A stretch of DNA of 64,000 bases, taken from NCBI GenBank assembly GCA_963978895.1, contig OZ022239.1, forward strand, positions 19,352,707 through 19,416,706, in the 5' to 3' direction. Of this stretch, positions 23,003 through 35,362 are shown piece by piece. The stretch's first letter is position 1; every line of letters begins with the position of its first letter. Made by a program: the position numbers and the translations under genes. The stretch comes from Erpobdella octoculata. Its lineage: Eukaryota; Annelida; Clitellata; Hirudinida; Erpobdellidae. The notes below the pieces were generated by a model. That model did not search any database and had not been told where the DNA came from. It worked only from the letters and a program-made list of their open reading frames with translations.

Positions 23003-23612
23003 GCAGAATTGTTGACTATGGTTTGGAGTCGGTCAGCAATGCTTTGCTGAGCGCGACTTCCTTCTCAGAACCATTTGGTGTTTTGTGTTGTATTATCATT
23101 ATTATATTTAGTAACTGATTTCCTGTCTCGATTAAATTAGGTTTGGAGTAGCTGTGGCTACAATTAGGTTTATTTATCCTAGGGTGTTTAATCCTTGGTT
23201 AAGTATTTCTTTGGTTATTGGAAATTAGTGTTAGTTATATGGGTAGCTTTGTAATGTTCTTTGGTTAATTTCTTTCTCTGGGCGATCTTGGTTAACGATA
23301 AAGTGGATCGGTCGCAAGTTTTTATTTGCAGGTCTCCAGGAAGAAGAGCGCGTCACTGAACAAAGAGCTGCAGGACGTCTCATTTGTCCTTGCTCGGAAG
23401 GTTCTTCGACCACGTCTTTCTTTCGCGTGTGGCTCATCGTCGCGACTGTTCTGGATTTGCAGGTTCCCAAGACGAGCACCAGGAAACCCGACGACGAAGG
23501 AAACCATTCAGTCAACCGGATCCACACTCAGCCAACCGGATCGACCCAGATCAAAGAATGAAGATATGGCCGATAACGAGAAGGATCGTTACCGACTTTA
23601 GGGGGGGAGGTA
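23003..23612 (+). other. 3' internal region of the Gmr1-like element after the RT deletion
   Basis: No RT or RNase H text is seen. The sequence has a short untranslated look and ends in the polypurine tract AGGGGGGGAGG (about 23600-23610) just before the LTR. Small frames around 23326-23737 have no recognisable domain. Roughly 1.5 kb of RT/RNase H coding sequence expected for the family is missing near 22945-23000. Confidence 0.6.
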
Positions 23613-24009
23613 TGTCACGCCCGCGTAAACGCAGGTGCGTGCCTGGATCTAACTTTGGGATTTCCGGCGCAGGCGGTGCATCGGGTATTGCACAACGTTG
23701 CGTGTTTGGATTGTTGCGCGAATATTTGAACGTTTAAGCCTGTAGCCTGTAGCCTGGAGGGCTTGTATTTATAAGGCTGTCGCGAACTACTTCGGCTCTT
23801 CTTCTTGTTCCTGCTTCTTGTTCGCCATTGTTCGCCATTGCTTGATCGAAGTTGAAACTGTTTTTTGTATCTGTCGCGTCGTTTGATAAAGTTTTCGAAC
23901 TGTACTCGTTAATAAAACATCTAATACTGTTAAAGAGTGTCTTAAACTTTATTTAGACTCAAATTTTCTCCAGCAATATCGACGACTTCGCAAAGGCGGA
24001 ATCGTCACA
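23613..24009 (+). repeat. 3' LTR of the Gmr1-like element
   Basis: The same 397 bp as 18175-18571; I found no difference when reading the two side by side. It is followed by the target duplication ATGAT. Confidence 0.92.
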
Positions 24010-24415
<406 letters not shown>

Positions 24416-24679
24416 AACATATTCCATTAAGATTTATTAGATGACAAATCACTGTTATTATCATTTTTTATCTTACAATGTCACCCAATTGATTTTCTTC
24501 TATTAATTAAAAAGCTGATTTTATTCTGTTTTAAAGTTGCTGTTCTAGAATACAAGCAGCAATATAAAACTGCGTTCATCTTTTTATTCAGTTTGATATT
24601 TTTTTCAACTTAAGCTAAAAACTTTTTTTTAAACTGTTTTTATTTTATTTAAGTTTTCCAAACAACTCAAAGCATTTAC

Positions 24680-24884
24680 CTTTGACTGATAGATATGTTG
24701 ATTTAGCAAGAGGATCAGGCGTATTAACGGTGCAAGTGTATAAACCAGATTCTGTTGGTTGTACATTGCTGATAACCAAATTCCAATCTTTGATGAAAGG
24801 TCGAACAATGCTGAATCTGACGTCATCTATAATTCTTCTATTATCGAATGTCAAGGTCAAACCTCGGGGATCGAGCCAGACAAC
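24680..24884 (-). CDS. Ig-superfamily gene, exon with most of the first Ig domain
   Basis: Second visible exon of the minus-strand gene, 205 bp. The acceptor ends TTTATTAAG before 24884, and the donor is GTAAATG from 24679. It enters in phase 0 (fitting exon 44207-44316) and leaves in phase 1 (fitting exon 12432-12593). It reads VVWLDPRGLTLTFDN, DDVRFSIVRPFIKDWNLVIS and PTESGLYTCTVNTPDP: the Trp, the RFS/DW-L strand and the Y-C closing motif of a V/I-set Ig domain. DPR, lachesin and neurotrimin-type proteins show the same arrangement. An extracellular adhesion or recognition role is inferred from the family. Confidence 0.9.
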
Positions 24885-25295
24885 CTTAATAAAAGTAATA
24901 ATTTTAAAATATTTTCATGGTTAAAAATTATCGAACTCTTTTTCATGTTAACAGTACAAGTGAATCAGGCTGAAATGAGCCAAAAGTACTTACTGCATTC
25001 CATAGCAATTAATGATGATTTAGAAAAAAATGTTTGTGCTGATTCAATAGGATTAATAATTTTGTTTTAAAGATTGATCATTACGAACTCCAGATTATGC
25101 ATCAAAAATTTTGAAACTTTTCAATATTTTAGCTTTGAGTTTTTATGAAAACCTGACAATTTTATAAAAATCTGTCAAAACAATGAAAAACTTAACAAAT
25201 TGAAAATATCAAAGTTGTTAGCTAGACGTTTTTATTTGTTTAAGTATTTAAAAAAGCAAAACCTGGAAAAACATTTTCTTAACTAGGATTTCTCT

Positions 25296-25512
25296 GTAGA
25301 GGCGCAACGAGGTGGTTTTGGCGCCCGGGGAAAAAGTGAAAAAAGTTGATGAGTGAACTTTAGTCAACTTTATGTTTAAAAACGTCGATGACTAAGGAGA
25401 GGTTAAAACGGCGTCAATTTTTACTCCATCTTCTTCTTTTTTTGCGCCCCCAACTTGCGATCAGGGACATTTGTTTTTTCTACCCCTCCCCCCGCCGTTA
25501 CGCCCCTGCCTC
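25296..25512. mobile_element. Small hAT-like non-autonomous element
   Basis: One end reads AGAGGCGCAACGAGG and the other, reversed, CAGGGGCGTAACGGCGG. Both resemble the CAGGGGCGTAACG-type inverted ends of hAT MITEs, and CTCTGT-type sequence flanks both sides as a degraded duplication. No coding capacity. Confidence 0.45.
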
Positions 25513-27085
25513 TGTGAGAGATTTTAAAGTAGGAATAATTTGAAAACACTTCCGATTGTACAAAAAACACATTCTATATCAGGATTACTTAAAAATTCAT
25601 TTATCTACAAACAGAAACTACCTCATATTGTTATGCAATTCAATTTTCAGTTTCTACTAATTTGATTGAAGTTTAGAAAATACAAATCACTTTAGAAAAC
25701 GACAATTGCCTTTAATTCACGCAGGTGTAGAAAATTAAAACCGTTTTTAAATCTCTAATCTGAACAAAATTGCAATTCTTAACGTTTTTTTCTTTACAAT
25801 TTTACTAGTTTCTGTAGAAGACATTAAAGATTCGATCTTGCATTGCTGAAAGGTTCACAGAGTCTGAATGCTCTCTGGGGTTTCTTTAAGTTTTTGAATA
25901 GAAATGAAACAAGTAAAGGAAAAAACGAGTTTTTCAACACAAACTTTTATTTCAAATACACTTGATTTAGAAATACAAAAGATATTCAAATTAAATCTTT
26001 TGTTTTTTTTGTAAATAAGAATTGAAGTTAAACGAAATTAATCTAAAACCATGAAAGAAAAACAGTCATTTCAACAACAATTTATTTAGTACAGTTCTTT
26101 TAATAATCGAAACTCGAAACTGATACGAAGTGAAGAAAACGAATATGTCGATGTTTCTGAAGAATTTTAAAGCTGTGAGAGTGAGAAAAAAGGCGAAGAA
26201 GATGAAAATTAATGAACTAATCTAAACGGGAAGAAACTGGTTTAATTCTAAGTTCAAATAAGTTTGTAGACAATAAAGTAAATGCGAAGATAATGCGACA
26301 CATTACAGTTTGATGAATTTTATTATGGTTAAAATTTGCTTTTCCTACTCTGTCAAGAGAAGAAAATAAAGTTGACGAATAATGGTTGTATAATGGGGTG
26401 AAATTTAAAAAATCGCCCTGTATCTTTTTAGGGAACATTTTCTCAGACTCAACAAAGCCCCGGTAACTGGCTTACCATTCCTACCTATGTTTAATTCCTA
26501 GCCGGGGTGGCCCTTAAGCCAGTGGTGGCACAAGGCGAAATTCCCGCCAGCCCCCCTTTTCGAAGGCCCTGAGGACAGGACGAAGAAACAAAAATACAGG
26601 ACAGAACAGGACAAAGAATAAGCATAAGAATAAAAAATATATATAATAAATAAACGCACGAGTCGTTACGCGAGCTTCATATGAATCACGTGCTCGCTTT
26701 GCTGCTCGATAATCACGCTTTTTATCTGTTCAGTTTATTAAAATATTTTGAAATTATTTGAATAATGTAATGTCATTCAATATAAAGCTATCCTGAAAGT
26801 TTCAGCTTCCTAGCTAGTCAAAAAGCTGATTAAATTTTACTTGCAAGATATGCGTACATAGAAAGCCACAAACAAACAGAGATTGTAACCTAATAAAAGG
26901 TTTGTAATAAAAATAGCGTGATCCGGTGTTAATTGTATAAATACTCTTAAAAAATTTGAATTGCAGAAATATTTGTAAAATTTACATCAAGAAAAAGTTA
27001 TTTACACAAGACTTTATAATTTTCTCTCAAAATTTTTTATGATAACTAAAAGTTAATACGGTTTAGAAAATACCACTCCACTTTT
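25513..27085. other. Intronic AT-rich stretch, nothing recognised
   Basis: No gene or clear transposon. A GC-richer patch at 26450-26580 (GCCGGGGTGGCCCTTAAGCC) may be an old repeat fragment. Small frames are not supported. Confidence 0.45.
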
Positions 27086-28033
27086 ATGCTTTTGATTCAA
27101 CTACATTTGAAAATTAATAAAACCTTAGACAACAAGAAATTTACAGTTGGCATATTTCTGGATTTAGCTAAAGCCTTCGACAAGGTTTATCATCAAATTC
27201 TGATCGACAAGCTTGAACATTATGGTGTTCGAGGGGTTTTGCTAAAATGGTTTAAGAGTTATCTAAACAATAGAACCTAACAGGTTTACTACCTTGACAC
27301 ATTGTCATTGTCTGTACGCATTTTCCATGGTGTGCCTCAAAGCACAATATTCGGTCTACTTTTGTTTCTCATCTATATAAAAATCTGTGCTCAATTTCGA
27401 ACAATTTCGAATTTGTTTTGTTTGCTGATGACACTAATCTTTTTGTTTCTTGTGATAATATTTAAAATCTTTACTTAGATATCAATAGTGAATAGATTAT
27501 TTCCTACCAGTGGTTTTCCAAAAATAGATAATCTCTAAATCTAGCTAAAACGAATTATATTTTATTTCATTAATTAAATAAGGAAATTAACCGTGATCAT
27601 GCATAGGAAATTAATGACCTTTCTATAAACCGTGTAAAATCTTGCAAATTTTTGGGTGTTTTGATAGATAAGCATCTTACATGGTTTCATATCAACTATG
27701 TTAGATCAAAAATTAAAAAAACATTGGTTTCATATCACGTATACGTTTTTTCGTTGAGAAAAAAACTGCAATTATGATGTACCTTTTTTATTCACCCATA
27801 TTTATTTTACATTGTCTGGGTTTTTAATTACTTTTCTCGTCTTCAACACTTATTCATCTCTCAAAAGAAATCTATGCGCATATTGTGCAGATTTCAACCA
27901 ACGTCATCAACAAAGTCCTCAATTATAGATAATATTACTATCAATATCGTTCAATTAAATATGCTTCAAACAGCTACATTTATGTACAAATTCAAGAATG
28001 ACATGTTGCCTGCATCTTTTAATAAATATTTTG
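27086..28033 (+). pseudogene. LINE reverse transcriptase remnant, left part
   Basis: The frame 27086-27280 shows [20 protein letters not shown] and KLEHYGVRG, the RT motif with catalytic Asp in CR1/Jockey-like LINEs, followed by [12 protein letters not shown]. Beyond a stop, degraded text gives HGVPQSTIF, an ADDTNLF box near 27425 and thumb-like sequence up to LPASFNKYF (about 28030), in several frames. It is broken by the inserted element 28034-29237. Confidence 0.7.
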
Positions 28034-29237
28034 GGTATCGTGACACCTAATCCCGACACATTTAATCCCGGTCATATAATCCCGCGACATTTAATCCCGA
28101 CGACTTTTAATCCCGGCATCTAATGATCCCGCGGACATTTGGTCCCGCGTCACTTAATCCCGGCTACAAATGTTTTGTTTGTATTGTATATGTTATTAAA
28201 TTTTTTGACACAGTTTTACGTTGCTCATTGACTATATAAGTGGGATGATTTTAGTTAATTTTTAATCGTTCAAAAAGAATCGTTTATTCTTTAATCGTTC
28301 ACCGACTCGTTGAAAGATTCATTTGCTGGCTCTCAAAGACTCGATCACGCACACGTAACACAGATGTTGAGTTGGAACTATTCGTAGCTCGAGTGTGCGA
28401 GTCTTTAAAAGAATGAGTTAATGTAAATAAACCAAACTGTCAGCTAAGCTTATGGCCATTATATATCTCATTTTATAAATTGCGGTAGCTGGCAAGACGT
28501 AATCACCAACTGTCAGCCAAGCATATAACCATTAAGAAAGGAGTAGTATATGAGTAGAGAATAGAGACGCTACAGTTGGCTGGTCTCATTTTGTAAACTG
28601 CTAGTTATCAAGTCATTTAGCTGTCGAGTATATGACCATTACGAAAGGAGTAGTAGATAAGTAGAGACTTGAGATGTTATAGTTGGCTGACCTCATTTTA
28701 TAAACTGCTAGTTTGCAAGAAAAACCATCAACTATCGGCCTAGCATATGACCATATTAACAAAGGAATGAGTATTTTTTATTCTAATTTCATTTTAAATT
28801 TAAAAATAATTACTACATCTCTTTATAATTTCATATTATTTGAAGAAAATTTGGAATTTCTTATTCTTATTCCATTTTATTCTAAAAAATAATTCCTACT
28901 TCCCATTCAAATTCTATTTTTAAAGAAATAATGTCTTATTCTCATTCTAATTCCATTTTAGATTGAAATATAATTTATACTTCTAATTCTAATTCCATTT
29001 TTATCACGTAATTTTCATTCCTATTTCTAATTCCATTCCAAATTTAATTCCTATTTCTATTTCCCATTCTCAAGAAAAAAATTCCTATTTCAATTTTTAA
29101 TTCAATTACCATTAATGGAAATGACACTGATGGTTACAGTATTAAAAATCACCAATAATAATAGTTGCCGGGATTAAAAGTCGCTGGGATAAAAAATCAT
29201 TGGGATTAAATGACGCGGGATTAAAAGTCATGGAATC
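28034..29237. mobile_element. Inverted-repeat element with TAATCCCG arrays
   Basis: It interrupts the LINE and is flanked by an 8-bp duplication ATATTTTG (28026-28033 and 29238-29245). Each end has four to eight copies of a 14-18-bp unit around TTTAATCCCG, in inverted orientation between the ends (28050-28160 and 29165-29230). The interior is non-coding, with a tandem-like block at 28430-28760 (units with AACTGTCAGCYAAGCATATGACCATTA-like text, in pieces). The 8-bp duplication suggests a hAT-type mover; the family is not identified. Confidence 0.7.
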
Positions 29238-29245
29238 ATATTTTG

Positions 29246-29560
29246 TACTCTCGCAATTACTTTCGAGCTGCATTTGCAACTACTACACTTAGGAAATTTT
29301 TCATTTAATGTTTTGGTCTTTGTGTATATTCAAGTTTACCCCTTAATGTAGCCACATCAAATTAATTGTCTTCATTTAAATCTCTATACTACATTTTTGT
29401 TGAAACACTAATTTTTGACATCACTTAATAACTTTATTTTATAATAATTTTTGTGAATCAAAATGATGCTGTAGTCAATATTTTGTTAGCTTTTAGCTTC
29501 TTTTATGCTGTGTTCTGTTTGATGTTAATAAATCGAATAAAGAAAGTTTGTCGTTTTCAA
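29246..29560 (+). pseudogene. LINE remnant, right part and 3' end
   Basis: After the insertion the LINE frame resumes as LYSRNYFRAAFATTTLR (about 29245-29295), then a 3' untranslated part ends with AATAAATCGAATAAAG near 29530. This joins naturally with SFNKYF on the left side. Confidence 0.55.
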
Positions 29561-30790
29561 TATTTTGTTTTTACAGTTTAGGAAAAGATTTAAATCTTCG
29601 AATTGACACATCAATCAAATAACAACCAGCTTATTATAATTGACTGAACAAAAATTTTTTATTTTATTTTTTAATTAATGAACTATGATTTTAATTAAAA
29701 AATACAAGCAAAAAAAATTTAAACTTAATTAATAAAATATTTTCTTATTTCCTTTAAAAATGGTATTTTCAAAGACTGAAATTTCTCTTGACGTGTTGCA
29801 CAAATTTTAAACAGAAACAAAAAAAGGCAAATTTTAATTTAGCTAATAAAATTCATAGTTTCGACTGTTTGTCATGACTATTCATAATTCACAGGCAATC
29901 TTACATTGTGAAAATGAAAGTCTTTAAAATATCACAGCCACGAGGCCCACATATTAATTTTGCTCTATTTCGTTTCGCATTCAAAAATTTTATGTTAAAA
30001 TATTTTGCAACGTAAATTATTATGTAATGATTATTATAATACTATAAAATTTGCATCGTTTTAAATTTTTCTTGCTTTATACAAAGTAAAAACTTAGTAG
30101 AACGTATGAGTTTAAAAACCACAATGCTGTTTTTATTTGTAATAACATTTTTTCATGAAAAAATTTAAATAACTAAAATTATTTACACATTAGCAATGTT
30201 AAATGTCAGTGGGGATGCAAAAAAACATTGAACAATTCCTAATACTTGATCATTTTAATTGTTCTATTGCAGGGATGTAGTTCTCAAATACTAACTCTTG
30301 ATCTTGAGACTCCTCGATGACCAAAAAAATATAGTCTCGGTCTCTAACTAGCGATTTGAAGAAATAGTCTTGGTGTTGAACTCAATCTTAAGCTAAAAGT
30401 TTTGTCTAAATTAAAAAATAATAAACATATAAGCCGTAAAACCCAGGTTTTCACAAATTTCTTATATTTTTAATTTTGCGGCCCCTTCATTTATTGCCAA
30501 AAGTTCTTTTAAAACAATTTTTTAATATTATGTATGCACAGATCTCTATAAGTGTAATTAATTTGCTTTTGTTTTAAAATATAAATACATGAAAGCTTAA
30601 ATATAATGTATTGTCATGAGAAGCGATCTCATATTTTAGATTTCAGCTCGATTGGATGTCGGAAAGTTAGTTAATTTTCACTTTCAAGATATGCAAATAT
30701 TTAATCAAAAAATCAAACCAAAAAAGCAAGACCGGCGGTAAAGTTAATATAGGGCATTTAAAAAAAACCCAATATTTTTATATAAATATC
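29561..30790. other. Intronic AT-rich stretch, nothing recognised
   Basis: Very AT-rich, stops in all frames, no repeats with clear ends. Confidence 0.45.
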
Positions 30791-31100
30791 TGCCTGTTTC
30801 TTTATTTGTTTGTCCTTGCATTGCTACACCATTCATCCGATCGTAATGAAATTTTCACACAACATTGAAAATCAATAGAGGAAGATTTCTGCAAAAATAA
30901 TTGAGATCGGTCACAAAGTGCAGAACGAGCGGAAACGGAAACGGATGAGTGAGCGGGAACAAGAACGAGAGAGCAAGCGGGAACGGAAAAGTGACCGGGA
31001 ACGGAAGAGCGAGCGGAAACGGGAGAGAAAGCGGGAGCAAATTCCTGGTAGTGGTATATTCGGTGCACAACTGGCATCAACGTTGATAATTTCAATTTGA
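30790..31100. repeat. Dispersed-repeat end with GAGCGGGAACG purine-rich array
   Basis: The text around 30800-30915 (CTATACCATTCATCCGATCG-like) leads into degenerate 12-bp purine repeats (GAGCGGGAACGG type) at 30925-31045. The Arg/Glu/Lys-rich plus frame at 30918-31100 is compositional. Confidence 0.5.
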
Positions 31101-31445
31101 CGTCAGCAGACGGAAATGGATGATGGAAGCACATCAGTCGATGCTGCAAATAGAATATCCAAAGTGACCACAGCTTGCTTCAGATTGATTGCTGACACTG
31201 CTCCAGCATTGTACGTTGTCGTTGTTTCTTCAACAAGCGCGTGCGATAATTCATCTTGAAGTGGCGAATAATGCCTTGGTCACAGGCTTGCAATACTGAA
31301 GTGGGGCATGGCTGAGAGAATGCCACGTGAATATGTGTGAGCTTCTCGATGTCTGATAGATGATCAGTGTATTTTGCCAGCTATGTTGACCGGTCGAGTT
31401 TCTATGAAACTCAAAACATCTTCAAATTGTAGGTCAATTTTGTAA
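31100..31445 (-). pseudogene. Tigger/pogo-type transposase C-terminal fragment
   Basis: The minus strand reads LSDIEKLTHIHVAFSQPCP, then TSVLQACDQGIIRHFKMNYR, and a Lys/Gln-rich piece ending at a stop near 31150. In intact Tigger-type DDE transposases the corresponding text is LPPNTTSVLQPCDQGII, around the last catalytic Asp. Only the C-terminal third is present, so it is a decayed DNA transposon. Confidence 0.75.
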
Positions 31446-31449
31446 CAGG

Positions 31450-32940
31450 CAGAGTGCACTGTATTTTATTGTTTATGTAATAATTTTTTGTGTTCGGTAA
31501 ATAAAGTTAAAACAAACACTTAATATATTCTACAAACGTGCCAACTCTGTCTCAATTTTCCTATACCACCAGCTCAGGCAACCCTACCAATGTTTTTTTA
31601 AAATAAAATTTCCCATGTTACATATCGCACTCCCGTTCAGTTGAAGAGCTTGTAAAACAGCAATAAAATGAAAGGACCGACATCTCGTCGACTGAAACGG
31701 GTTAAATCAAATTAAAATTTTATCAGATGTTTTATTTTGAAGCTTATCTTTTATTGCCAGCAAAGGTTTAATTTCATACATAAATTCAGATCATTTCTGA
31801 AAAGTCAGAGTTTGACAGAGAAAAACTCCAAAATGTTTCTGAAACTGAATCAATTTATCTAAACTACCATGGTGTAGTTTTAGAGATATTTGTGTTTAAA
31901 ATTTCACAGCACTGACTTGCTTAAAAATTGTTAATAACTCATAATATTAAATTATCTACATAATTAAAAACGTATACTACATGTTAATTACATTTTGCTG
32001 ATTTTTTTTACTTTTCAGTTTCTTTTAACTGAAAAACCTTCAAGTAAGTTTTTTTAAATTTTTCAAAATAAGTTTTTTATTTCCACATTTTTATATTATC
32101 ACATTTTTGCTCTTTTCATATTTTATAATTTTTCATATATTTTTATCGTTACACTTTGTTATTTTTTTCTCGACGGTTTCATCGCCATTATATCAAAATT
32201 CTGTAAATTCAGACATCTGTATATCAAGGTTTGTGGATTTTCATAATGTTAATAAGAGCACAATGTTGTTTTTTATTTGCATTATGTGTACATTCACAAA
32301 GTGTATTTTGCTACACTTTTCCCAGTAGGTACATTTTAACATACGTTGCTGCTATAAAGAAACATGTTTTGATTGCAAAGCCTGATACCTCGTTTGACTT
32401 TCAACGATATCGAGTTTCAATCTAGCTCGTATCACTCGTGTCACACAGACAATGACAATCACCCATACGGAAATAGAATTCACAGCTTTTATATAAAACA
32501 ACGCAATCACATATATTTTGGTTTTCTTTTCACAAATTGAGCTATATATTTTTTAATAAAATCTTTAATCCTGTTTTGTAACAGCTGATGGCTTCTTATT
32601 GGTTGACAACGAACGTGTAAAAAAACATGTGCAATTTGTTTTGTTTCCAATTAGAAAATATCATGTCCCATCAGCGAATTGTCTTGACCTGCTTGTCCAA
32701 TCTCAATTAGAAAATGTCCAAACATTAATTCAAGTTGGATGGTTTGGCTGTGTACAAAGTTAAACAAAACATTTATATTCGATTTTTTTACTTTTAACAG
32801 CTTGAAAATGAATTACATCTGTGTGTGCCTTGTATTTGATTCTATTATTTTGTTTTAAGTACAACTATTTAATAGAAAGTTTTATCTTTTTCAACGTCTC
32901 ATATTTGCATTGATTAACTCTACGCTCTAGACATTATTGT
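31450..32940. other. Intronic AT-rich stretch, nothing recognised
   Basis: No gene or element recognised. Small frames at 32107-32425 are rich in Phe, Ile and Ser and look compositional. Confidence 0.45.
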
Positions 32941-32944
32941 ATCC

Positions 32945-33420
<476 letters not shown>

Positions 33421-34043
33421 TATATGTATATTTCACCCAACTAATGTTGCCCCTGTGCCCCCTGTGGAGCACAAACTTGAATGTCCCTTACAATGTATTA
33501 GATCTGCACTCTGTACTAAGAGTTCGTCACCAGGAAATACAAAGGTTTCCCGCCAAAAATATCATTCCCAGAATTGTGGTCATGGTTTCTCCCCTTCGCC
33601 ATCCTACCTACTTCCTAGAACCTGCCTTAGTGAACGTGCTTCTTCTCCGAGACGGCCCCTCACCATGATTCCTACCAGTCGAACTTTGTACATTCCTCGT
33701 TTGTTTGCTTTGACTAGTAATGGTGACCATAACACCCTCTTTTCTCATTTAATTAATAACCCAAACATTACATTACGTACACGTTAACTTTAGATTTTTC
33801 TCGCTCTTGGTCTTCTAGTTTAGGTATAATTTTCGGTCATATTTATTTTATATTTGCTCTTATGATTTTAATGGTAATTATATTTAATTTATATTTGCTC
33901 TTTTGATTTTAGTCTTAATTAATACCTTTCCTCGCATTTTATTTTGGTCATAATTTTATTTTTATCTACGTACTTCCACATTTCATTATTTGTTTTTTAT
34001 TCGTCTTTGTTTATGTTCGGTTCCTGTACCACCCGGCCTTTTG
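33421..34043 (+). other. PLE-associated leader region
   Basis: No recognisable protein; the frames at 33444-33787 match nothing I know. T-rich text from 33790 runs into the hammerhead at 34044. By position this is the untranslated part of a Penelope-type pseudo-LTR. Confidence 0.4.
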
Positions 34044-34093
34044 CTTTTTCTGAAGATGGCTGAAAAAATAGCCGAAACTTGCAAGTTAAAAAG
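34044..34093 (+). ncRNA. Hammerhead ribozyme 1 (PLE)
   Basis: Type I order. Stem I is CTTTTT (34044-34049) with AAAAAG (34088-34093), six pairs. Core CTGAAGA spans 34050-34056. Stem II is GGCT (34058-34061) with AGCC (34070-34073). Core GAAA spans 34074-34077. Stem III is ACT with AGT around a TGCA loop, and predicted cleavage is after T34087 (GUU). The U after the CUGANGA box (34057) is unpaired or mismatched. The ATG at 34056-34058 lies in the core. Hammerheads are known in Penelope-like elements. Confidence 0.85.
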
Positions 34094-34250
34094 TAATAAA
34101 GATTTGTATAATCGGGCGTTCTTTGAACAACTTCGTGGGCGGATTAAATTACGTGAACTATCTCATATAATAGAAAAAGTTTGCAACAAAAGTTGGTCAA
34201 TAAAATTTAACCGAGCCTGTATCGACGAAAAATTAAAATTTATTATTTGA
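34056..34250 (+). CDS. PLE N-terminal peptide, copy 1 (starts in the ribozyme)
   Basis: A frame from the ATG inside hammerhead 1: MAEKIAETCKL, then a charged part and the motif SWSIKFNRACIDEKLKF, ending at TGA (34248-34250) just before a (TA)n array. The same spacing and motif (K/S-W-x-I/V-x-F-x-R-A-C-L) follow the other hammerheads at 35109, 38276 and 39080, while the DNA differs. That argues for protein-level conservation. By position it is the start of the PLE polyprotein, before RT. The RT itself is absent here. Confidence 0.6.
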   Translation: MAEKIAETCKLKSNKDLYNRAFFEQLRGRIKLRELSHIIEKVCNKSWSIKFNRACIDEKLKFII

Positions 34251-34257
34251 ATAATAA

Positions 34258-34405
<148 letters not shown>

Positions 34406-34413
34406 TTTTCAAT

Positions 34414-34779
34414 TTGGTCATCAAGAATGATAGAACAAGTATCACTGACCCGTTGCAACAAAGTCACGTGGTGTACCATTTCAAATGTTCTATTCCACAT
34501 TGTAAGGTGGATACATACATTGGTCACACTACCACTACGTTGTCAAGGAGACTCACGATGCATCTCCAGTTTGGGAGTATTCTTAATCATTATGAATGTA
34601 TTCATTTGAAAAAGCTAACACGAAAAGAACTTGAAGAAGGTGTTTCGATTTTAACAAGTGAATCCGACTCTTTCCGGCTGAAAATTAAAGAGGCTCTCTA
34701 TATCTTATTAATGAGACCCGCAATTAATAAACAATTTGATAAATTTCCACAGATTCTCCACTTATTCGGTATCAAATAA
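34414..34779 (+). pseudogene. PLE C-terminal GIY-YIG endonuclease domain
   Basis: The frame reads [20 protein letters not shown], then [19 protein letters not shown] and [18 protein letters not shown]. This is the Penelope-type GIY-YIG nuclease with Cys residues before YIG, the catalytic Arg in SRRL and the His that follows. In PLEs this domain cuts target DNA and follows RT in one polyprotein. Here no RT precedes it: the frame emerges straight from a (TA)n array, so the element is 5'-truncated or lost its middle. The TAA at 34777 is followed in the same frame by 59 more codons (34786-34965). Confidence 0.85.
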
Positions 34780-34785
34780 AGCAAT

Positions 34786-34968
34786 ATGCATCGGTTACCC
34801 TGTATTCCTTCTAACGACGAGGATAACATAAATAATGATACTTCTGACTCGTCCTCTGACACAAATACTTTGGCTGTTGAGGCTGCTCCTGACGAATCTC
34901 ATTGTAATGTATCTGAGGAAATTCTTGTCTCTTCTAATATAACACAGCGAAAACGCAAAAATTGATTT
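34786..34968 (+). CDS. In-frame continuation after the PLE stop codon
   Basis: Directly in frame with the GIY-YIG reading frame (TAA, AGC, AAT, ATG). It gives 59 codons: MHRLPCIPSNDEDN, an acidic Ser/Asp-rich middle (NNDTSDSSSDTNT) and a basic end TQRKRKN before TGA. It could be the true C-terminus with one nonsense change, a readthrough tail or a separate small frame. I know no function. Confidence 0.45.
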
Positions 34969-35093
34969 CCAATAGTATAAATTTTATTTTCTTTTGATTT
35001 GATAGGTAGAGTGTTTTTTCGTTTTTTCTTTTGTTAGTGTGCTAATTCTTTGACAATTTCGGTTCTTTCTGTTTGTTTACTTTTCTCGTTTTA

Positions 35094-35152
35094 CTTTTGA
35101 CCCTGAGGATGGCTGACATAGCTGAAACGGTCCGTCGGTCTGACAATAAAAG
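35094..35152 (+). ncRNA. Hammerhead ribozyme 2 (PLE)
   Basis: Core CTGAGGA (35103-35109) and GAAA (35124-35127). Stem I is GACC (35099-35102) with GGTC (35137-35140), extended by CTTTT with AAAAG across an internal loop. Stem II is GGCT with AGCT, one G-U pair. Stem III is ACG with CGT around GTC. Predicted cleavage is after C35136 in a canonical GUC. Stem bases differ from hammerhead 1 but still pair. Confidence 0.87.
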
Positions 35153-35315
35153 TTTAATGGAAATGTTTTTGGCTAATTGTAGTCTCGAACAGAGAGTTTT
35201 GTGCCGAAAGGTCGAGAATTTGGCTCGAAAAGTTGTTTCTGCCAAATGGCGAGTTGTGTTTCTTAGAGCGTGTCTCAAGGATAAATTGATTTCACAGTTT
35301 ATTCGCAATATATAT

Positions 35316-35345
<30 letters not shown>
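35109..35345 (+). CDS. PLE N-terminal peptide, copy 2
   Basis: Starts at the ATG within the ribozyme core: MADIAETVRRSDNKSLMEMF, then QRVLCRKVENLARKVV and AKWRVVFLRACLKDKLISQF. It then runs into a (TA)n array as Tyr-Ile repeats, so the true end is lost in the array. Same layout as copies 1 and 3. It lies 140 bp after the GIY-YIG continuation, fitting a 3' pseudo-LTR that repeats the start of the polyprotein. Confidence 0.55.

Positions 35346-35359
<14 letters not shown>
35310..35359. repeat. (TA)n array
   Basis: Short TA repeat at the end of PLE copy 2. The CCCGAA hAT-like element is inserted in it, with TA repeat on both sides (resuming at 37166). Confidence 0.9.

Positions 35360-35362
<3 letters not shown>

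Larger units (their letters stand above)
18175..24009 (+). mobile_element. Gmr1-like Ty3/gypsy retrotransposon, young, internally deleted
   Basis: Two 397-bp LTRs that look identical by eye flank it, with a 5-bp target duplication ATGAT (18170-18174 and 24010-24014). A primer site follows the left LTR and a purine tract GGGGGGGAGG precedes the right one. The single long frame runs Gag, protease, integrase, then RT. Integrase before RT is the copia-like order known in the Gmr1 group of Ty3/gypsy elements (Goodwin and Poulter). RT is truncated and RNase H is absent, so this copy needs helper proteins. Identical LTRs imply a very recent insertion in the Ig gene intron, in sense opposite to the gene. 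Confidence 0.88.

Noticed and set aside
30918..31100. Arg/Glu/Lys-rich small protein
   Set aside because: Degenerate purine-rich tandem repeat with no support on either side.
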